50,747 bases of DNA from Vicinamibacteraceae bacterium (GTDB lineage Bacteria; Acidobacteriota; Thermoanaerobaculia; Multivoradales; Multivoraceae). The notes under the pieces are model-generated. The model searched no databases. It was not told where the DNA came from and was given only the letters and a program-made list of their open reading frames with translations. Positions 1 to 7,978 of this stretch are shown here, in pieces. Position numbers and translations under genes: made by a program. Within the stretch, counting starts at the first letter, position 1; each line of letters opens with the position of its first letter. The stretch is from the NCBI GenBank assembly GCA_012270995.1, contig JAAXHG010000002.1, positions 1 through 50,747 of the forward strand, in the 5' to 3' direction.

Positions 1-2
1 CC

Positions 3-467
3 CCTCCCCCTCCGCCACCGCCCCCGCCTCCGCCACCGCCGCCGTGCTCGGGTTCAGCTTCTGCGTCCGCCGTAGGGACATCCGGCTTCTGTGGACCGCA
101 ACCGCCGCCCACTCCTGACCAGAAGGAAGAAACGGCCAAGACGGACGCTGAAGAACGAGCAAAGAAGGAGACTTGCAGGAAGTTCTTCGAGCAGCACAAC
201 AAGACCTTTGACTTGGTCTGGAGGGTGAGTACGGCCAATTTCGTCAGGGGCGACCCTCGCGGGCGCTGTACGTCCACGGCATTCGCCTACTCGGGCAGAG
301 GGAGTGTAACCAACACGATCTACACGTGTGATCGGTTTTACACAACCACCCGCGGCCTGAGGGCGGACGCAGTGCTTCACGAGATGCTGCACATAGCTGG
401 AAAGTCCCATCGGGATCTTGGCGGCGGAGAGCGCTTTCACGAGGACGTAATGGCCGCATGCCCGTAG
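3..467 (+). CDS. Proline-rich protein with C-terminal zincin-like domain (5' truncated)
   Basis: The reading frame is already open at the window edge, so only the C-terminal 154 residues are seen. It opens with a run of 14 prolines, followed by a Cys-containing linker, a short charged Lys/Glu stretch and a compact C-terminal domain. That domain holds HEMLH followed by IAG, an HExxH zinc-peptidase signature, with further His residues downstream (KSH, RFHED) that could supply the third zinc ligand. Four Cys residues (in CSG, ETCRK, GRCTS and YTCDR) suggest an exported protein. Polyproline linkers ahead of a small catalytic C-terminal domain occur in large secreted and RHS-type proteins; that link is inference, because the upstream part is missing. 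The next gene starts 29 bp downstream on the same strand. Confidence 0.6.
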   Translation, partial: PPPPPPPPPPPPPPCSGSASASAVGTSGFCGPQPPPTPDQKEETAKTDAEERAKKETCRKFFEQHNKTFDLVWRVSTANFVRGDPRGRCTSTAFAYSGRGSVTNTIYTCDRFYTTTRGLRADAVLHEMLHIAGKSHRDLGGGERFHEDVMAACP

Positions 468-496
468 TCCGCGACATGACGAAGGAGGATCTCAAA

Positions 497-1774
497 GTGT
501 TGAAACGGATCGCTATGGCCCTAGCCAGCACGCTCGCTGCCGGTGCCGTGCTTTTTCCGCCGAGACCGCTCTCGGGCCAGTCGGTGGAGACCATCTACAG
601 CGGCGAGTACGGCACGACAGTCAGACTCCGGAATGAAGACGACGCTCTTGTTGAACGCTCCTCGACCGGCTCGGGCGTGGGCTTCATCCCGTACACAAGA
701 GAGGCGTTGCTTGACGACAATGGAGACGTCGAGAGAGAAGTCGTCCGCTACCAGAACGGCAAGACCGAAACGGAGCACCTGGCCTATGGCCGGCCCCGGC
801 CCGATGGAGGCAAGAGCTTTTTCGCTCGCGCCCGCAATATGAGCCGGAAGGAAATGGACGAGTTCCTCTCCCGCTTGCCGCCGCCGCCCGCGGTCTCCAA
901 GGAGGCGGAACTGGCTCTGTTTCGAGGTCGATCGCGTCCTGGCGGCGAGACGTCTCCGGGCTCCGGTCATCCTTGGGGGTATCATTGGATTGAAAGCGAC
1001 GGCGACTCTACGCGGACGACCTTTCGGCTGCTCCACCAGGAGATCGAAGTCGAGTTAGTGCGTCTGGGGGAGAACAGGTGGCGGGTTTCGGACAACGGCG
1101 GGGGGATGCGCCACGACTACTTCACAAGAACTGCGCTTCTCGAGCGCGAGTGTGACCATTGCCTGCCCTTTCCGGCGATCGCCTCTTACGACGCTTCGGG
1201 CCGGATTGTCCATGTGGTCACGAACGACGAAGGCTATCCGACCGAGAGTTGGTACGGCGAAACGCTAGTAGCGCGCTACCACTATGCGGAGATTGACGGC
1301 GTGCGTTCGCTGCCTCCCCTTGGGGATCTCGGCGACTTTTGGATCGAGTTGATCGACGCGCGAAACGGCCGGCGGCTCCTGGATTCACGCGCACTCCCGG
1401 CCAGGTCGACCAAGCCTGTCTTCAGTGCTTCGGGAAACCTCACCGTAGATGGACTAGGCATGATCCAGTCAGTCGGCGACGAGCTCTATGCCGTCGTTAC
1501 CGTCATGGAACCGCCAATCCGCCGCGGACTTTATGCACTTCTGCCCTTGGGCGAGGGACCGGTGTGGCGGACGATTCTGGCGGCTGGTACGGAGGCTCCC
1601 GAGTTGCGTTCTCTCGTGCACTACACCGACAACCGGCTCAGGGTCGAGTTCCGGTTCGACCACACCGACCTAGTCGTGGAAGCGCCTCGGCGCGGTTCTT
1701 CCCCAATCAGGGTCGTCTGGCCGCAGGACATCACCCTGCCCCTTCTCGGGAAGGACCAAAGACCGCCGCGTTGA
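497..1774 (+). CDS. Secreted protein of unknown function
   Basis: I do not recognise this protein of about 425 residues. The frame is open from 458, but I place the start at the GTG at 497 because a strong Shine-Dalgarno (AAGGAGGA, 482-489) sits 7 nt before it. The product then begins with a typical signal peptide: basic LKR, a hydrophobic stretch and a small-residue cleavage region near SGQS. The mature part is mixed alpha/beta without obvious repeats; it contains a CDHC pair and text such as DASGRIVHV and DARNGRRLLDSR that suggests beta-rich, propeller-like strands. There are no membrane helices after the signal. It follows the zincin-like gene by 29 bp and may be cotranscribed with it. Confidence 0.6.
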   Translation: MLKRIAMALASTLAAGAVLFPPRPLSGQSVETIYSGEYGTTVRLRNEDDALVERSSTGSGVGFIPYTREALLDDNGDVEREVVRYQNGKTETEHLAYGRPRPDGGKSFFARARNMSRKEMDEFLSRLPPPPAVSKEAELALFRGRSRPGGETSPGSGHPWGYHWIESDGDSTRTTFRLLHQEIEVELVRLGENRWRVSDNGGGMRHDYFTRTALLERECDHCLPFPAIASYDASGRIVHVVTNDEGYPTESWYGETLVARYHYAEIDGVRSLPPLGDLGDFWIELIDARNGRRLLDSRALPARSTKPVFSASGNLTVDGLGMIQSVGDELYAVVTVMEPPIRRGLYALLPLGEGPVWRTILAAGTEAPELRSLVHYTDNRLRVEFRFDHTDLVVEAPRRGSSPIRVVWPQDITLPLLGKDQRPPR

Positions 1775-2082
1775 ACAGAACTGGCGGCCGGCGGATCCGC
1801 CGGTCCACTTCCCGCCCCGCATCGGACCTGCCCCGCAACGCCGCGCCGTCGCCCTCCGCGAGAGAAGGAAGGGCCGGGTCAGCTGCCCGGAAGGCGCTAG
1901 CTGTAAGGGGTGTGCCCGCCATCGTGGACGCGCGGGTACGGGGGGACTCAAGACTTGCGACCGGGTCCTGGGGGCAGGATGCGGAAAGCGCCGCGCAAGC
2001 GGTTCGTACTCTTGCTGCCCCGGACCCTCCAGACAGTGGGCGAATGGCTGATCGGGCTGCGACGGCTCAGCCAGCCGGACGG
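1775..2082. other. Non-coding or eroded stretch
   Basis: Between the secreted-protein gene and the gene remnant at 2083 I see no frame with a convincing start, ribosome binding site or recognisable protein. Open frames here are GC-rich antisense noise. It looks like degraded DNA flanking an insertion element. Confidence 0.4.
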
Positions 2083-2412
2083 CTATCGGCTTCGGAACGG
2101 GCCGGGTTCGGGGGCGCTGCAAGCGCGTAGTCCTTCGTGTACCAGGCATTGAGTTCGCCGGCGCCGTTGTCGTCTCTCCAGATGAGGGATCGAGTATTGG
2201 CTGGGGGGATCGGGGGCTGCCGGTTGTGTATCGGCTGGTTCGTCCCGCGCACCGGGGGCGATTGTCTTTTCGACCTCTCGGAGCTCTGCCTTGACGGGCT
2301 CGTCCTTGCGGAGGACGCGCTTCACCCAGTTCATATCCTCGATCTGTTTCCGCAGTCCTTCCTTGAACTCCTCGATGGGGTCGTTCTCCGTCAGGGATCG
2401 GAGGTCGCGGAG
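2083..2412 (-). pseudogene. Remnant of an unidentified gene beside the IS256 insertion
   Basis: Reading the minus strand from 2412, a protein-like charged stretch is seen (residues reading TENDPIEEFKEGLRKQ, then MNWVKRVLRKDEPVKAELRE) which loses sense after about 55 residues. A second plausible piece (WRDDNGAGELNAWYTKDY) continues in another frame around 2130-2200. This is what a frameshifted gene fragment looks like. It ends abruptly at the left border of the IS256 element, so it may have been cut by that insertion. I cannot name the family. Confidence 0.3.
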
Positions 2413-2449
2413 CTATGGTCAAATTTCGTGTACGGGGGTTGAGCGAGGC

Positions 2450-2508
2450 GGCGTGCCCTGCTGAGATCGGTTTTCCCGAATCGACAACAGCAGCAAAGGA
2501 GGCACGCC
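2450..2508 (+). promoter_or_regulatory. Stem-loop covering the transposase ribosome binding site
   Basis: GGCGTGCC at 2450-2457 is the exact reverse complement of GGCACGCC at 2501-2508, immediately before the GTG at 2509; inside it CTGCTG (2458-2463) pairs with CAGCAG (2488-2493). Folding would bury the Shine-Dalgarno AAAGGAGG. Insertion sequences often use such leader hairpins to limit transposase made from read-through transcripts; that role here is inferred. Confidence 0.45.
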
Positions 2509-3471
2509 GTGACGGACAGTACAACAGTGATTTCGCTGGAGAAGCGAGGGCGGTTCAAGGACGAGCTGACCGCCCTTCTGCGGACCGGCGCCAGGGAGTT
2601 GATCGCCGGTGCGGTGGAGGCGGAGTTGGCGGAGTTGCTCTCGGAGCACGCGGGTAGGAAGCTGGCGGACGGTCGGCAGGCGGTGGTTCGCAACGGGTAC
2701 CAGCCGGAGCGTGAGATCGTGACCGGGATCGGTTCGGTGCCGGTGCGGATTCCCCGTGTCCGTAGCCGGGACGGAGCGCCGGTGACGTTCCGTTCGGCGC
2801 TGGTCGGCGCCGACGCCCAAGGGCCTGTCGCCGAACGTGGTGAGCCGGCTGAAGCGGGAGTGGGAGGAGGAGCACCGGGCGTGGTCCCGGCGCGACCTGA
2901 GCGGAGATCGCTGGGTGTACCTGTGGACGGTGCGATCGGCTTCTGGGAGGCGCTTGAGGAGGTCTACGGCAGCACCCGGGCGCAGCGGTGCTGGGTGCAC
3001 AAGACCAGGAACGTGCTCAACTGCCTGCCGAAGTCGACCCAGGCGAAGGCCAAGCAGCGCCTGCGGGAGATCTGGATGGCCGAGACCCGAGACAAGGCCG
3101 AGGAGGTGTTCGACTGGTTCCTCGAGACCTACGAGGCCAGGTACCCGAAGGCGACCAACTGCCTGCGCAAGGACCGCGAGGAACTCCTCGCCTTCTACGA
3201 CTTCCCCGCCGAGCACTGGGTCCATCTACGCACCACGAATCCCATCGAGTCGACCTTCTCCACCATCCGCCACCGCACCGCCCGAACCAAGGGATGCGTC
3301 AGCCGCAACACCATGCTGGCGATGATCTTCAAGCTCGGGACCTGCGCTCAGCGCCCATGGCGGCACCTCCGAGGCTTCGACAAGGTCGCCAAAGTGATCC
3401 GCGATGTCCGTTTCGTTGACGGCATCGAACAAACCGAGGAAACCGATCAGACGCCGACGGAGGCGGCATGA
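2509..3471 (+). pseudogene. IS256-family transposase with two internal deletions
   Basis: This still reads as one 320-residue frame but intact IS256 transposases have about 400. The N-terminal part (to FRSALV, about 2805) and the C-terminal part (from VDGAIGFWEALEEVY, about 2923) are normal and in frame. Between them the genuine family sequence (GLSPNVVSRLKREWEEEH, then SGDRWVYLW) lies in the next frame at about 2819-2926. Two separate deletions therefore occurred, the second restoring the original frame. The first catalytic Asp, normally just after the YLW segment (ADGIY-like), is missing; the second Asp (DGA) and the Glu (NPIEST) remain. The enzyme should be inactive. The start is GTG with a strong Shine-Dalgarno (AAAGGAGG). 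Confidence 0.85.
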
Positions 3472-3477
3472 GTCGTG

Positions 3478-3552
3478 CGACCGGCCTTCCTCGGTGGCGT
3501 CGACGAAGCGAAAGAAGTGGGTCCTGGCTTCGGAGGCGCGGACGAATCGCAT
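3478..3552 (-). pseudogene. N-terminal fragment of a Phd/YefM-type antitoxin
   Basis: On the minus strand an ATG at 3552 opens a frame reading MRFVRASEARTHFFRFVDAT, then EEGR. This matches the usual beginning of Phd/YefM antitoxins (S-EAR, then F/L-x-x-x-V-D-x-x-E-x-G). After about 24 codons the frame runs into IS256-derived sequence and the rest of the antitoxin and any toxin are absent. It is a truncated relic of a toxin-antitoxin locus, probably broken by the insertion or a later deletion. Confidence 0.5.
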
Positions 3553-3565
3553 GGAGCGTCCGAGG

Positions 3566-4999
3566 CTACCCGAACAGCCCCCTCGCCGCCTTCGCCTCGG
3601 GCGCCAGCCAGGCCGCGGCGCAGTAGGCGGCGAAGGAGATCGCCATCGCCGGGAACACCGCGTGCATGCCCTGGATGTCGAGCAGCATCCAGAGCCCGAG
3701 CGTCACGCCGCCGGCGGTGAAGGACCAGAGCGCCGCCGCGCCATTGCCGCGGCGCCAGGTCAGGCCCAGAGCGAGGGAGGGCAGGAAGCAGGCGGCGTAG
3801 AGGGCGCCGGAGAAGGAGGTCAGTTCGACGATGCCGCCGGGCGGGTCGATGGCGAGCACGGCGGTGATGGCCGCGAACAGCACGACGCAGACGCGGGTGT
3901 TGCGGACGGCGTGACGGTCGTCGGCGGGCACCAGAAGGCCGAGCAGGTCGCGCTGGAAGGTCGACGCCATCACGAGGAGGACACTGTCGAGTGAGGACAT
4001 GGCGGCGGAGACCAGGGCGAGGAACAGCAGTGCCTGCACGACCGGCGGGAAGATCGCAGGGTCGCTGAGCATCATCGGGATGACCTGGTCGGTGTCGGCG
4101 ATCCCCTGACCGACGACGAAGTGGGCGTAGAGCCCGAGCGGCGCGAGCAGGCTGAACACGATGAGAAAACTCAGGGTCGACACGACCAGGCCGCTTCTCG
4201 CGGCGGTCTCGGTCTCCAGGGCGTAGAAGCGCGAGAGCTGGCGCGGTTCGACGATCAGCTTGACGGTGGAGGCGAAGACGACGCCGATCAGCATCCCCAG
4301 CGGCTGGGCCGTATCCCAGCGGACGAGAGAGCCGTCGCCGATCTGCGCCAGGTCGCCGAGCCGGCCGATTCCCCCGGCGGCGCGGGTGATCAGGAAGAAC
4401 ATGAGCACCGCCGCCATCGTCATCAACATGCCCTGGACGAAGTCGGTCCGCGCCACGGAGTGGAAGCCGCCGATCATCGTGTAGAGACAGACGATCAGGA
4501 CGACGACGAAGAGCGACAGGCCGTAACTCAGGTCGAGTAGCTCGACCAGCAGCGAGCCGATGCCCTTGAACACCGCGGTCATGTACAGGAAGCTCGAGAA
4601 GATGACGATCAGGGCGGCGGCGAAGCGGGCCGGCCGGCTGTTGAAGCGGAAGCCGATGTAGTCCGGGATGGTCACCGAGCCGAGGGTTTCTGTCACGCCG
4701 CGCAGGCGCGGCGCCAGCCACGCCCAGGCGACGAAGGAGAGGACGACGGCCGTCGGGATGATCAGGAGCCAGGCGATGCCCGAGGCGTAGGCCCTGCCGG
4801 CGAAGCCGATGAAGCTGTTCGTGCTGGCGTAGGTGGCGAAGAAGGAGACGCCCAGGATGATGCCGCCGAGCGACCGGCCGCCGACCAGGAAGTCGGCCAG
4901 ATCGCGGGTCCGGCGCTGGCCGAGCAGTGCGTGGTGGACCAGGACGCCCGTGTACAGGGCGAAGAGAACGAGGATCAGGGCGTGTTCACGGAGCCACAT
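3566..4999 (-). CDS. Sodium:solute symporter (SSS family)
   Basis: A 477-residue polytopic inner-membrane protein with about 13 hydrophobic segments, the usual number for SSS transporters. Family text is clear: an N-terminal region with FLVGGRSLGG, the unwound first core helix ASTNSFIGFAG, and RTDFVQGMLM. Such carriers use the sodium gradient to import proline, betaines, pantothenate, sugars and similar solutes; the substrate cannot be read from sequence. Its neighbours upstream on the same strand (a Rieske oxygenase) and beyond (aminomethyltransferase fusion, FAD oxidoreductases) suggest a methylated amine such as a betaine. The start is an ATG with a strong Shine-Dalgarno (GAGGAGG, 5-nt spacing). 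A cluster of GTTGC/GCAAC motifs lies directly upstream (5051-5150). Confidence 0.9.
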   Translation of the reverse strand: MWLREHALILVLFALYTGVLVHHALLGQRRTRDLADFLVGGRSLGGIILGVSFFATYASTNSFIGFAGRAYASGIAWLLIIPTAVVLSFVAWAWLAPRLRGVTETLGSVTIPDYIGFRFNSRPARFAAALIVIFSSFLYMTAVFKGIGSLLVELLDLSYGLSLFVVVLIVCLYTMIGGFHSVARTDFVQGMLMTMAAVLMFFLITRAAGGIGRLGDLAQIGDGSLVRWDTAQPLGMLIGVVFASTVKLIVEPRQLSRFYALETETAARSGLVVSTLSFLIVFSLLAPLGLYAHFVVGQGIADTDQVIPMMLSDPAIFPPVVQALLFLALVSAAMSSLDSVLLVMASTFQRDLLGLLVPADDRHAVRNTRVCVVLFAAITAVLAIDPPGGIVELTSFSGALYAACFLPSLALGLTWRRGNGAAALWSFTAGGVTLGLWMLLDIQGMHAVFPAMAISFAAYCAAAWLAPEAKAARGLFG

Positions 5000-5050
5000 C
5001 GGGCCTCCTCAGGCCGTTCGCGCGGGAGCGGAAGTCAAGACGGACTCCTA

Positions 5051-5150
5051 TGTTGCGGGATCGTGCAACAACACGGACGCATCGTGTCGAGATGTTGTCG
5101 CAACTGTTGCAACGGAGGCGTCAATGCCTTGCAACAAGCTTGCTCGTTGT
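5051..5150. promoter_or_regulatory. Cluster of GTTGC/GCAAC half-sites upstream of the symporter gene
   Basis: In 100 bp I count repeated 5-mers in both orientations: GTTGC 5052-5056 with GCAAC 5065-5069; GTTGT 5094-5098; the palindrome GTTGCAAC 5106-5113; GCAAC 5131-5135 with GTTGT 5146-5150. Such phased inverted half-sites are typical of a multi-site operator. It lies in the only spacer between the Rieske and symporter genes, suggesting the symporter has its own regulated promoter. Confidence 0.4.
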
Positions 5151-5153
5151 CAC

Positions 5154-6248
5154 CTACAGGCCCATCCGATCGAGATACCAGCCGTCGAACACCTGGATGC
5201 AGGCTTCGCTCCCTTCGTAGGCGGTCGGGCGGTAGGCCCGTGACGCGACGCCCTGTTGCGTGCGGGCGCAGACGTCCCAGTCCTGGCTGTTCACGAGGTG
5301 CCAGAAGTCGACCGCGTCGCTCGGGTCGAAGCCGGGCGTCCGTGCGGTATCGGGGTCGAAGAGCCACTCGCAGACGATCCGCGTGCGGCCGGCCTCGATC
5401 GGCCACAGCGTGTGGGTCACCACGTAGTCCCGATGCAGGCTGATCAGCAGGTTCGGGTACACGTGGTAGTACTGCACCGATGTCCGGTCGGCGAGCTCGA
5501 TAGCCGGCAGGTCGGGGCGGCTGCTTCTGCCGGTCGCCGTCATCGTGTTGCAGCCGTCGTTGAGCGCCATCGGACCGCCGACGTAGTACCGGCCGAACTC
5601 CAGGTTGCCGCCGTTGCGGTAGTCCGACACCCGGTTCAGTTCCGGGTGAACGACGGCGCAGTGATAGCACTCGTTGTAGTTCTCGCAGAGGATCTTCCAG
5701 TTCGCCTGGGCCTCGTACTCGTGTCGGTCGCCCCGGACCAGGCGGCCCAGCGTGAAGCGGGACAGGTCCGGTAGGTCCGCGGCGACCTCGCCGAGTGGTG
5801 GGCCTTCAGCCGCCAGGGAGAGGAAGAAGAAGCCGTCCATCGCGTCGATGCGCACCTGCACGAGACCGGCGTCCGCGGAGTCGAAGTCGTCACCCATGTG
5901 CGGGGCGCCCACAAGCCGGCCGTCGAGGCGGTACGTCCAGGCGTGGTAGGGGCACCGAAAAACCCTCGCGCTGCCGGCACACTCGTCGACAACTCGCGCC
6001 CCGCGATGCCGGCAGACGTTGAAGAACGCGGCCAGGTCGGCCGCGGAGCCGTTCGCCCCTGTTCGCACGGCGACGATCGACTCGCCGCCGATCTCGCGGG
6101 TCACGAACCGCCCCGGTTCGTCCAGCTCCTCGAGCCGTCCTCCGCACACCCACATGCGCGTGAAGATGCGCTCCATTTCCGCCTCGAAGACGGCCGGTTG
6201 CGTATACAGATGGCCGTCCAGCGGCCGGGGCGCCTTGCGCGAAGTCAT
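5154..6248 (-). CDS. Rieske non-heme iron oxygenase, alpha subunit
   Basis: A 364-residue ring-hydroxylating-type oxygenase. The Rieske [2Fe-2S] ligands are C79-R-H81 and C99-P-Y-H102. The mononuclear iron site is in NYNECYHCAVVHPEL, with H196 and H201 as ligands and a later Asp (SQDWD) as the likely carboxylate. The length and ENYNECYHC motif resemble the subgroup that demethylates or cleaves quaternary amines (glycine betaine, carnitine, stachydrine) better than the large aromatic dioxygenases; that is family-level inference. No reductase partner is seen nearby, so electrons must come from elsewhere. The gene is divergent from the aminomethyltransferase fusion across a 218-bp spacer and points toward the symporter. 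TAGGAT lies 6 nt before the ATG with no clear Shine-Dalgarno, so the mRNA may be leaderless. Confidence 0.88.
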   Translation of the reverse strand: MTSRKAPRPLDGHLYTQPAVFEAEMERIFTRMWVCGGRLEELDEPGRFVTREIGGESIVAVRTGANGSAADLAAFFNVCRHRGARVVDECAGSARVFRCPYHAWTYRLDGRLVGAPHMGDDFDSADAGLVQVRIDAMDGFFFLSLAAEGPPLGEVAADLPDLSRFTLGRLVRGDRHEYEAQANWKILCENYNECYHCAVVHPELNRVSDYRNGGNLEFGRYYVGGPMALNDGCNTMTATGRSSRPDLPAIELADRTSVQYYHVYPNLLISLHRDYVVTHTLWPIEAGRTRIVCEWLFDPDTARTPGFDPSDAVDFWHLVNSQDWDVCARTQQGVASRAYRPTAYEGSEACIQVFDGWYLDRMGL

Positions 6249-6417
6249 GGACGCATCCTAGGGGCTTGCGCCCTAGAACGCTACGCGTGAGTTCTCGGCG
6301 CAGGCAGCCAGTTCACGCCTTGGAGCCTGAGCGGCGGCTGCTACTGCGCGCGCCCGCACTGCTGCTGGGGCCGCTGAACCGATCGTCGACCGGACCTCCG
6401 CGCTGCGCGGTGGTCAA

Positions 6418-6443
6418 AACGGTTGTCGTGGCGGTCAACCGTT
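6418..6443. promoter_or_regulatory. Inverted-repeat operator upstream of the IclR-fusion gene
   Basis: AACGGTTG (6418-6425) and CAACCGTT (6436-6443) form a perfect 8-bp inverted repeat with a 10-bp spacer, ending 23 bp before the ATG at 6467. Position and symmetry fit an autoregulatory operator for a dimeric winged-helix protein, and the gene immediately downstream begins with exactly such a domain. A second palindrome (CTAGGG-N7-CCCTAG, 6257-6275) lies next to the start of the divergent Rieske gene. Confidence 0.5.
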
Positions 6444-6466
6444 CCACGATGTGAGATGATCTTCCC

Positions 6467-7978
6467 ATGCCGCGCCGGGCTCCGCGGGGAACACAGGCCA
6501 TCCAGCGCGCGCTGGCCCTGTTCCGATCGTTCACGCCCGAAGTACCGGAGCATCGGCTGACGGATCTGGCCGCGGCGCATGGGCTTCATCCGTCGACGGC
6601 GCATCGCCTGCTCGGCGTGCTGGAGGCCGAGGGTCTGATCGGCCGCAGTCCGGAGTCGCAGGGCTACCGCTGGCTGGAAGGGACCGGGTTCGGCGAAGCC
6701 GGCGAGCATGCACCACGGCTGAATGGCCTGCGGCCGCTCGAGCCGCTGCACACACCCTTCCATCGACGCACGGAGGCGGTGTGCGAGAGCGGCGCGTGGC
6801 GTGACTGGTCGGGCTACACCTGCGCCGTGAGCTACGAACCGACGCCGGAGCGCGAGTACTGGGCGCTCCGCAACGCGGCCGCCCTGATCGACGTCTCGCC
6901 CCTGTTCAAGTACGAGATCAGGGGCGCCGACGCGGAACGCCTGCTCGACCGGGTGTTGACACGCGACTTCACGAAGTGCCGCACAGGAAGGGTCGTGTAT
7001 TCCTCCTGGTGCAACGAGGACGGACACCTGCTGCAGGACGGCAACGTGCAACGTCTGGAGCCGGAGCGGTTCCTGGTCAGCGCGGCGGAGCCCTGCCTGC
7101 GCTGGTTCGAGGACTGCGGCTGGGGCATGGACGTCGAGGTGCGGGACGTCTCGGAGGAGATCGGCGTGCTGGCGCTCCAGGGGCCTCGGGCGCGGGCCAT
7201 AGCCGAGGCGGCCACGTCGGGCATCGATTTCGGCGTCATGCGCTACTTCGATCTCGCGGCAGGCGAGGTCCCCTCCGGCGCCGGCGGCGGACCGGTGACG
7301 GTTACCCGCACGGGCTACACGGGCGATCTCGGCTACGAGTTCTGGGTGGCCGCCGAGCACGCGGAGGCGCTTTGGGACGCTCTGGTCGATGCGGGCCGGT
7401 ACCACGGACTGCTGCCCGCCGGGCTTCTGGCGCTCGACATGGTGCGGGTCGAAGCTGGCCTGGTGCTGATCGACGTGGACTACGTGTCCTCGGCGCATGC
7501 CGAAATCGAGGCCCTCAAGGTCACGCCGGCCGAGGCGGGGCTCGGGTTCACCGTCCAGCTCGACAAGCAGACCGACTTCGTGGGTAGGCGGGCGCTAGAG
7601 CGGGAACGCGACCGCGGACCTGCCTGGGCCTTGGTCGGCCTTGAGGTCGACTGGTTCGAGCTGGAGCGGCTGTGGTCCGGGATCGACCTCCGCCCGCAGG
7701 TCGTGGGCCAGCCGGCGTCGCGGGAGCCCACCCCGGTGTTCGCGCCGGGGGGATCGCAGGTCGGCCAGTGCACGAGCCGGTTCTTCTCGCCCCTGCTGAA
7801 GAAGTACATCGGTCTCGCCACGGTGCACGCCGCCGCGGCCGCCCTGGGGACGGAACTCGATGTGGAGGTCGCGGTCGGCTACGGCCGGCGTCGGGCACGG
7901 GCGCGAGTCGTCCGCCGGCCGTTCTTCAATCCGCCGCGCAAGACCGCGGTCGATCCGATGCCCGGAGTCGACGGATGA
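6467..7978 (+). CDS. IclR-type winged helix fused to an aminomethyltransferase (GcvT-like)
   Basis: This 503-residue protein joins two families. Residues about 7-70 are an IclR-type winged helix-turn-helix (AIQRALALF, LTDLAAAHGLHPSTAHRLL, VLEAEGLIGRSPES, GYRW). Instead of the IclR effector-binding domain, a complete GcvT-like aminomethyltransferase follows from about residue 86 (LRPLEPLHTPFHRRTEAVCE, AALIDVSPLFKYEIRG, LALQGPRARAI, TGYTGDLGYEFWV) and continues to a normal C-terminal barrel. GcvT relatives move a one-carbon unit from a methylated amine or sulphur compound to tetrahydrofolate. No in-frame ATG or GTG with a ribosome site is seen at the domain junction, so the fusion appears real in this sequence. 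The gene has its own palindrome upstream (6418-6443) and overlaps the next gene by ATGA. It may be a catabolic enzyme that senses its substrate and binds DNA. A deletion fusing two genes is the alternative. Confidence 0.85.
   Translation: MPRRAPRGTQAIQRALALFRSFTPEVPEHRLTDLAAAHGLHPSTAHRLLGVLEAEGLIGRSPESQGYRWLEGTGFGEAGEHAPRLNGLRPLEPLHTPFHRRTEAVCESGAWRDWSGYTCAVSYEPTPEREYWALRNAAALIDVSPLFKYEIRGADAERLLDRVLTRDFTKCRTGRVVYSSWCNEDGHLLQDGNVQRLEPERFLVSAAEPCLRWFEDCGWGMDVEVRDVSEEIGVLALQGPRARAIAEAATSGIDFGVMRYFDLAAGEVPSGAGGGPVTVTRTGYTGDLGYEFWVAAEHAEALWDALVDAGRYHGLLPAGLLALDMVRVEAGLVLIDVDYVSSAHAEIEALKVTPAEAGLGFTVQLDKQTDFVGRRALERERDRGPAWALVGLEVDWFELERLWSGIDLRPQVVGQPASREPTPVFAPGGSQVGQCTSRFFSPLLKKYIGLATVHAAAAALGTELDVEVAVGYGRRRARARVVRRPFFNPPRKTAVDPMPGVDG

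Larger units (their letters stand above)
2415..3477 (+). mobile_element. IS256-family insertion sequence, decayed
   Basis: The element contains a damaged IS256-type transposase (2509-3471). The sequence GGTCAAATTTCGTGTAC at 2415-2431 resembles terminal inverted repeats of this family and may be the left end. No matching inverted copy is found after the transposase stop, where the sequence passes directly into a Phd-like gene fragment, so the right end appears deleted. The boundaries are therefore approximate and the copy should be immobile. Confidence 0.6.
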
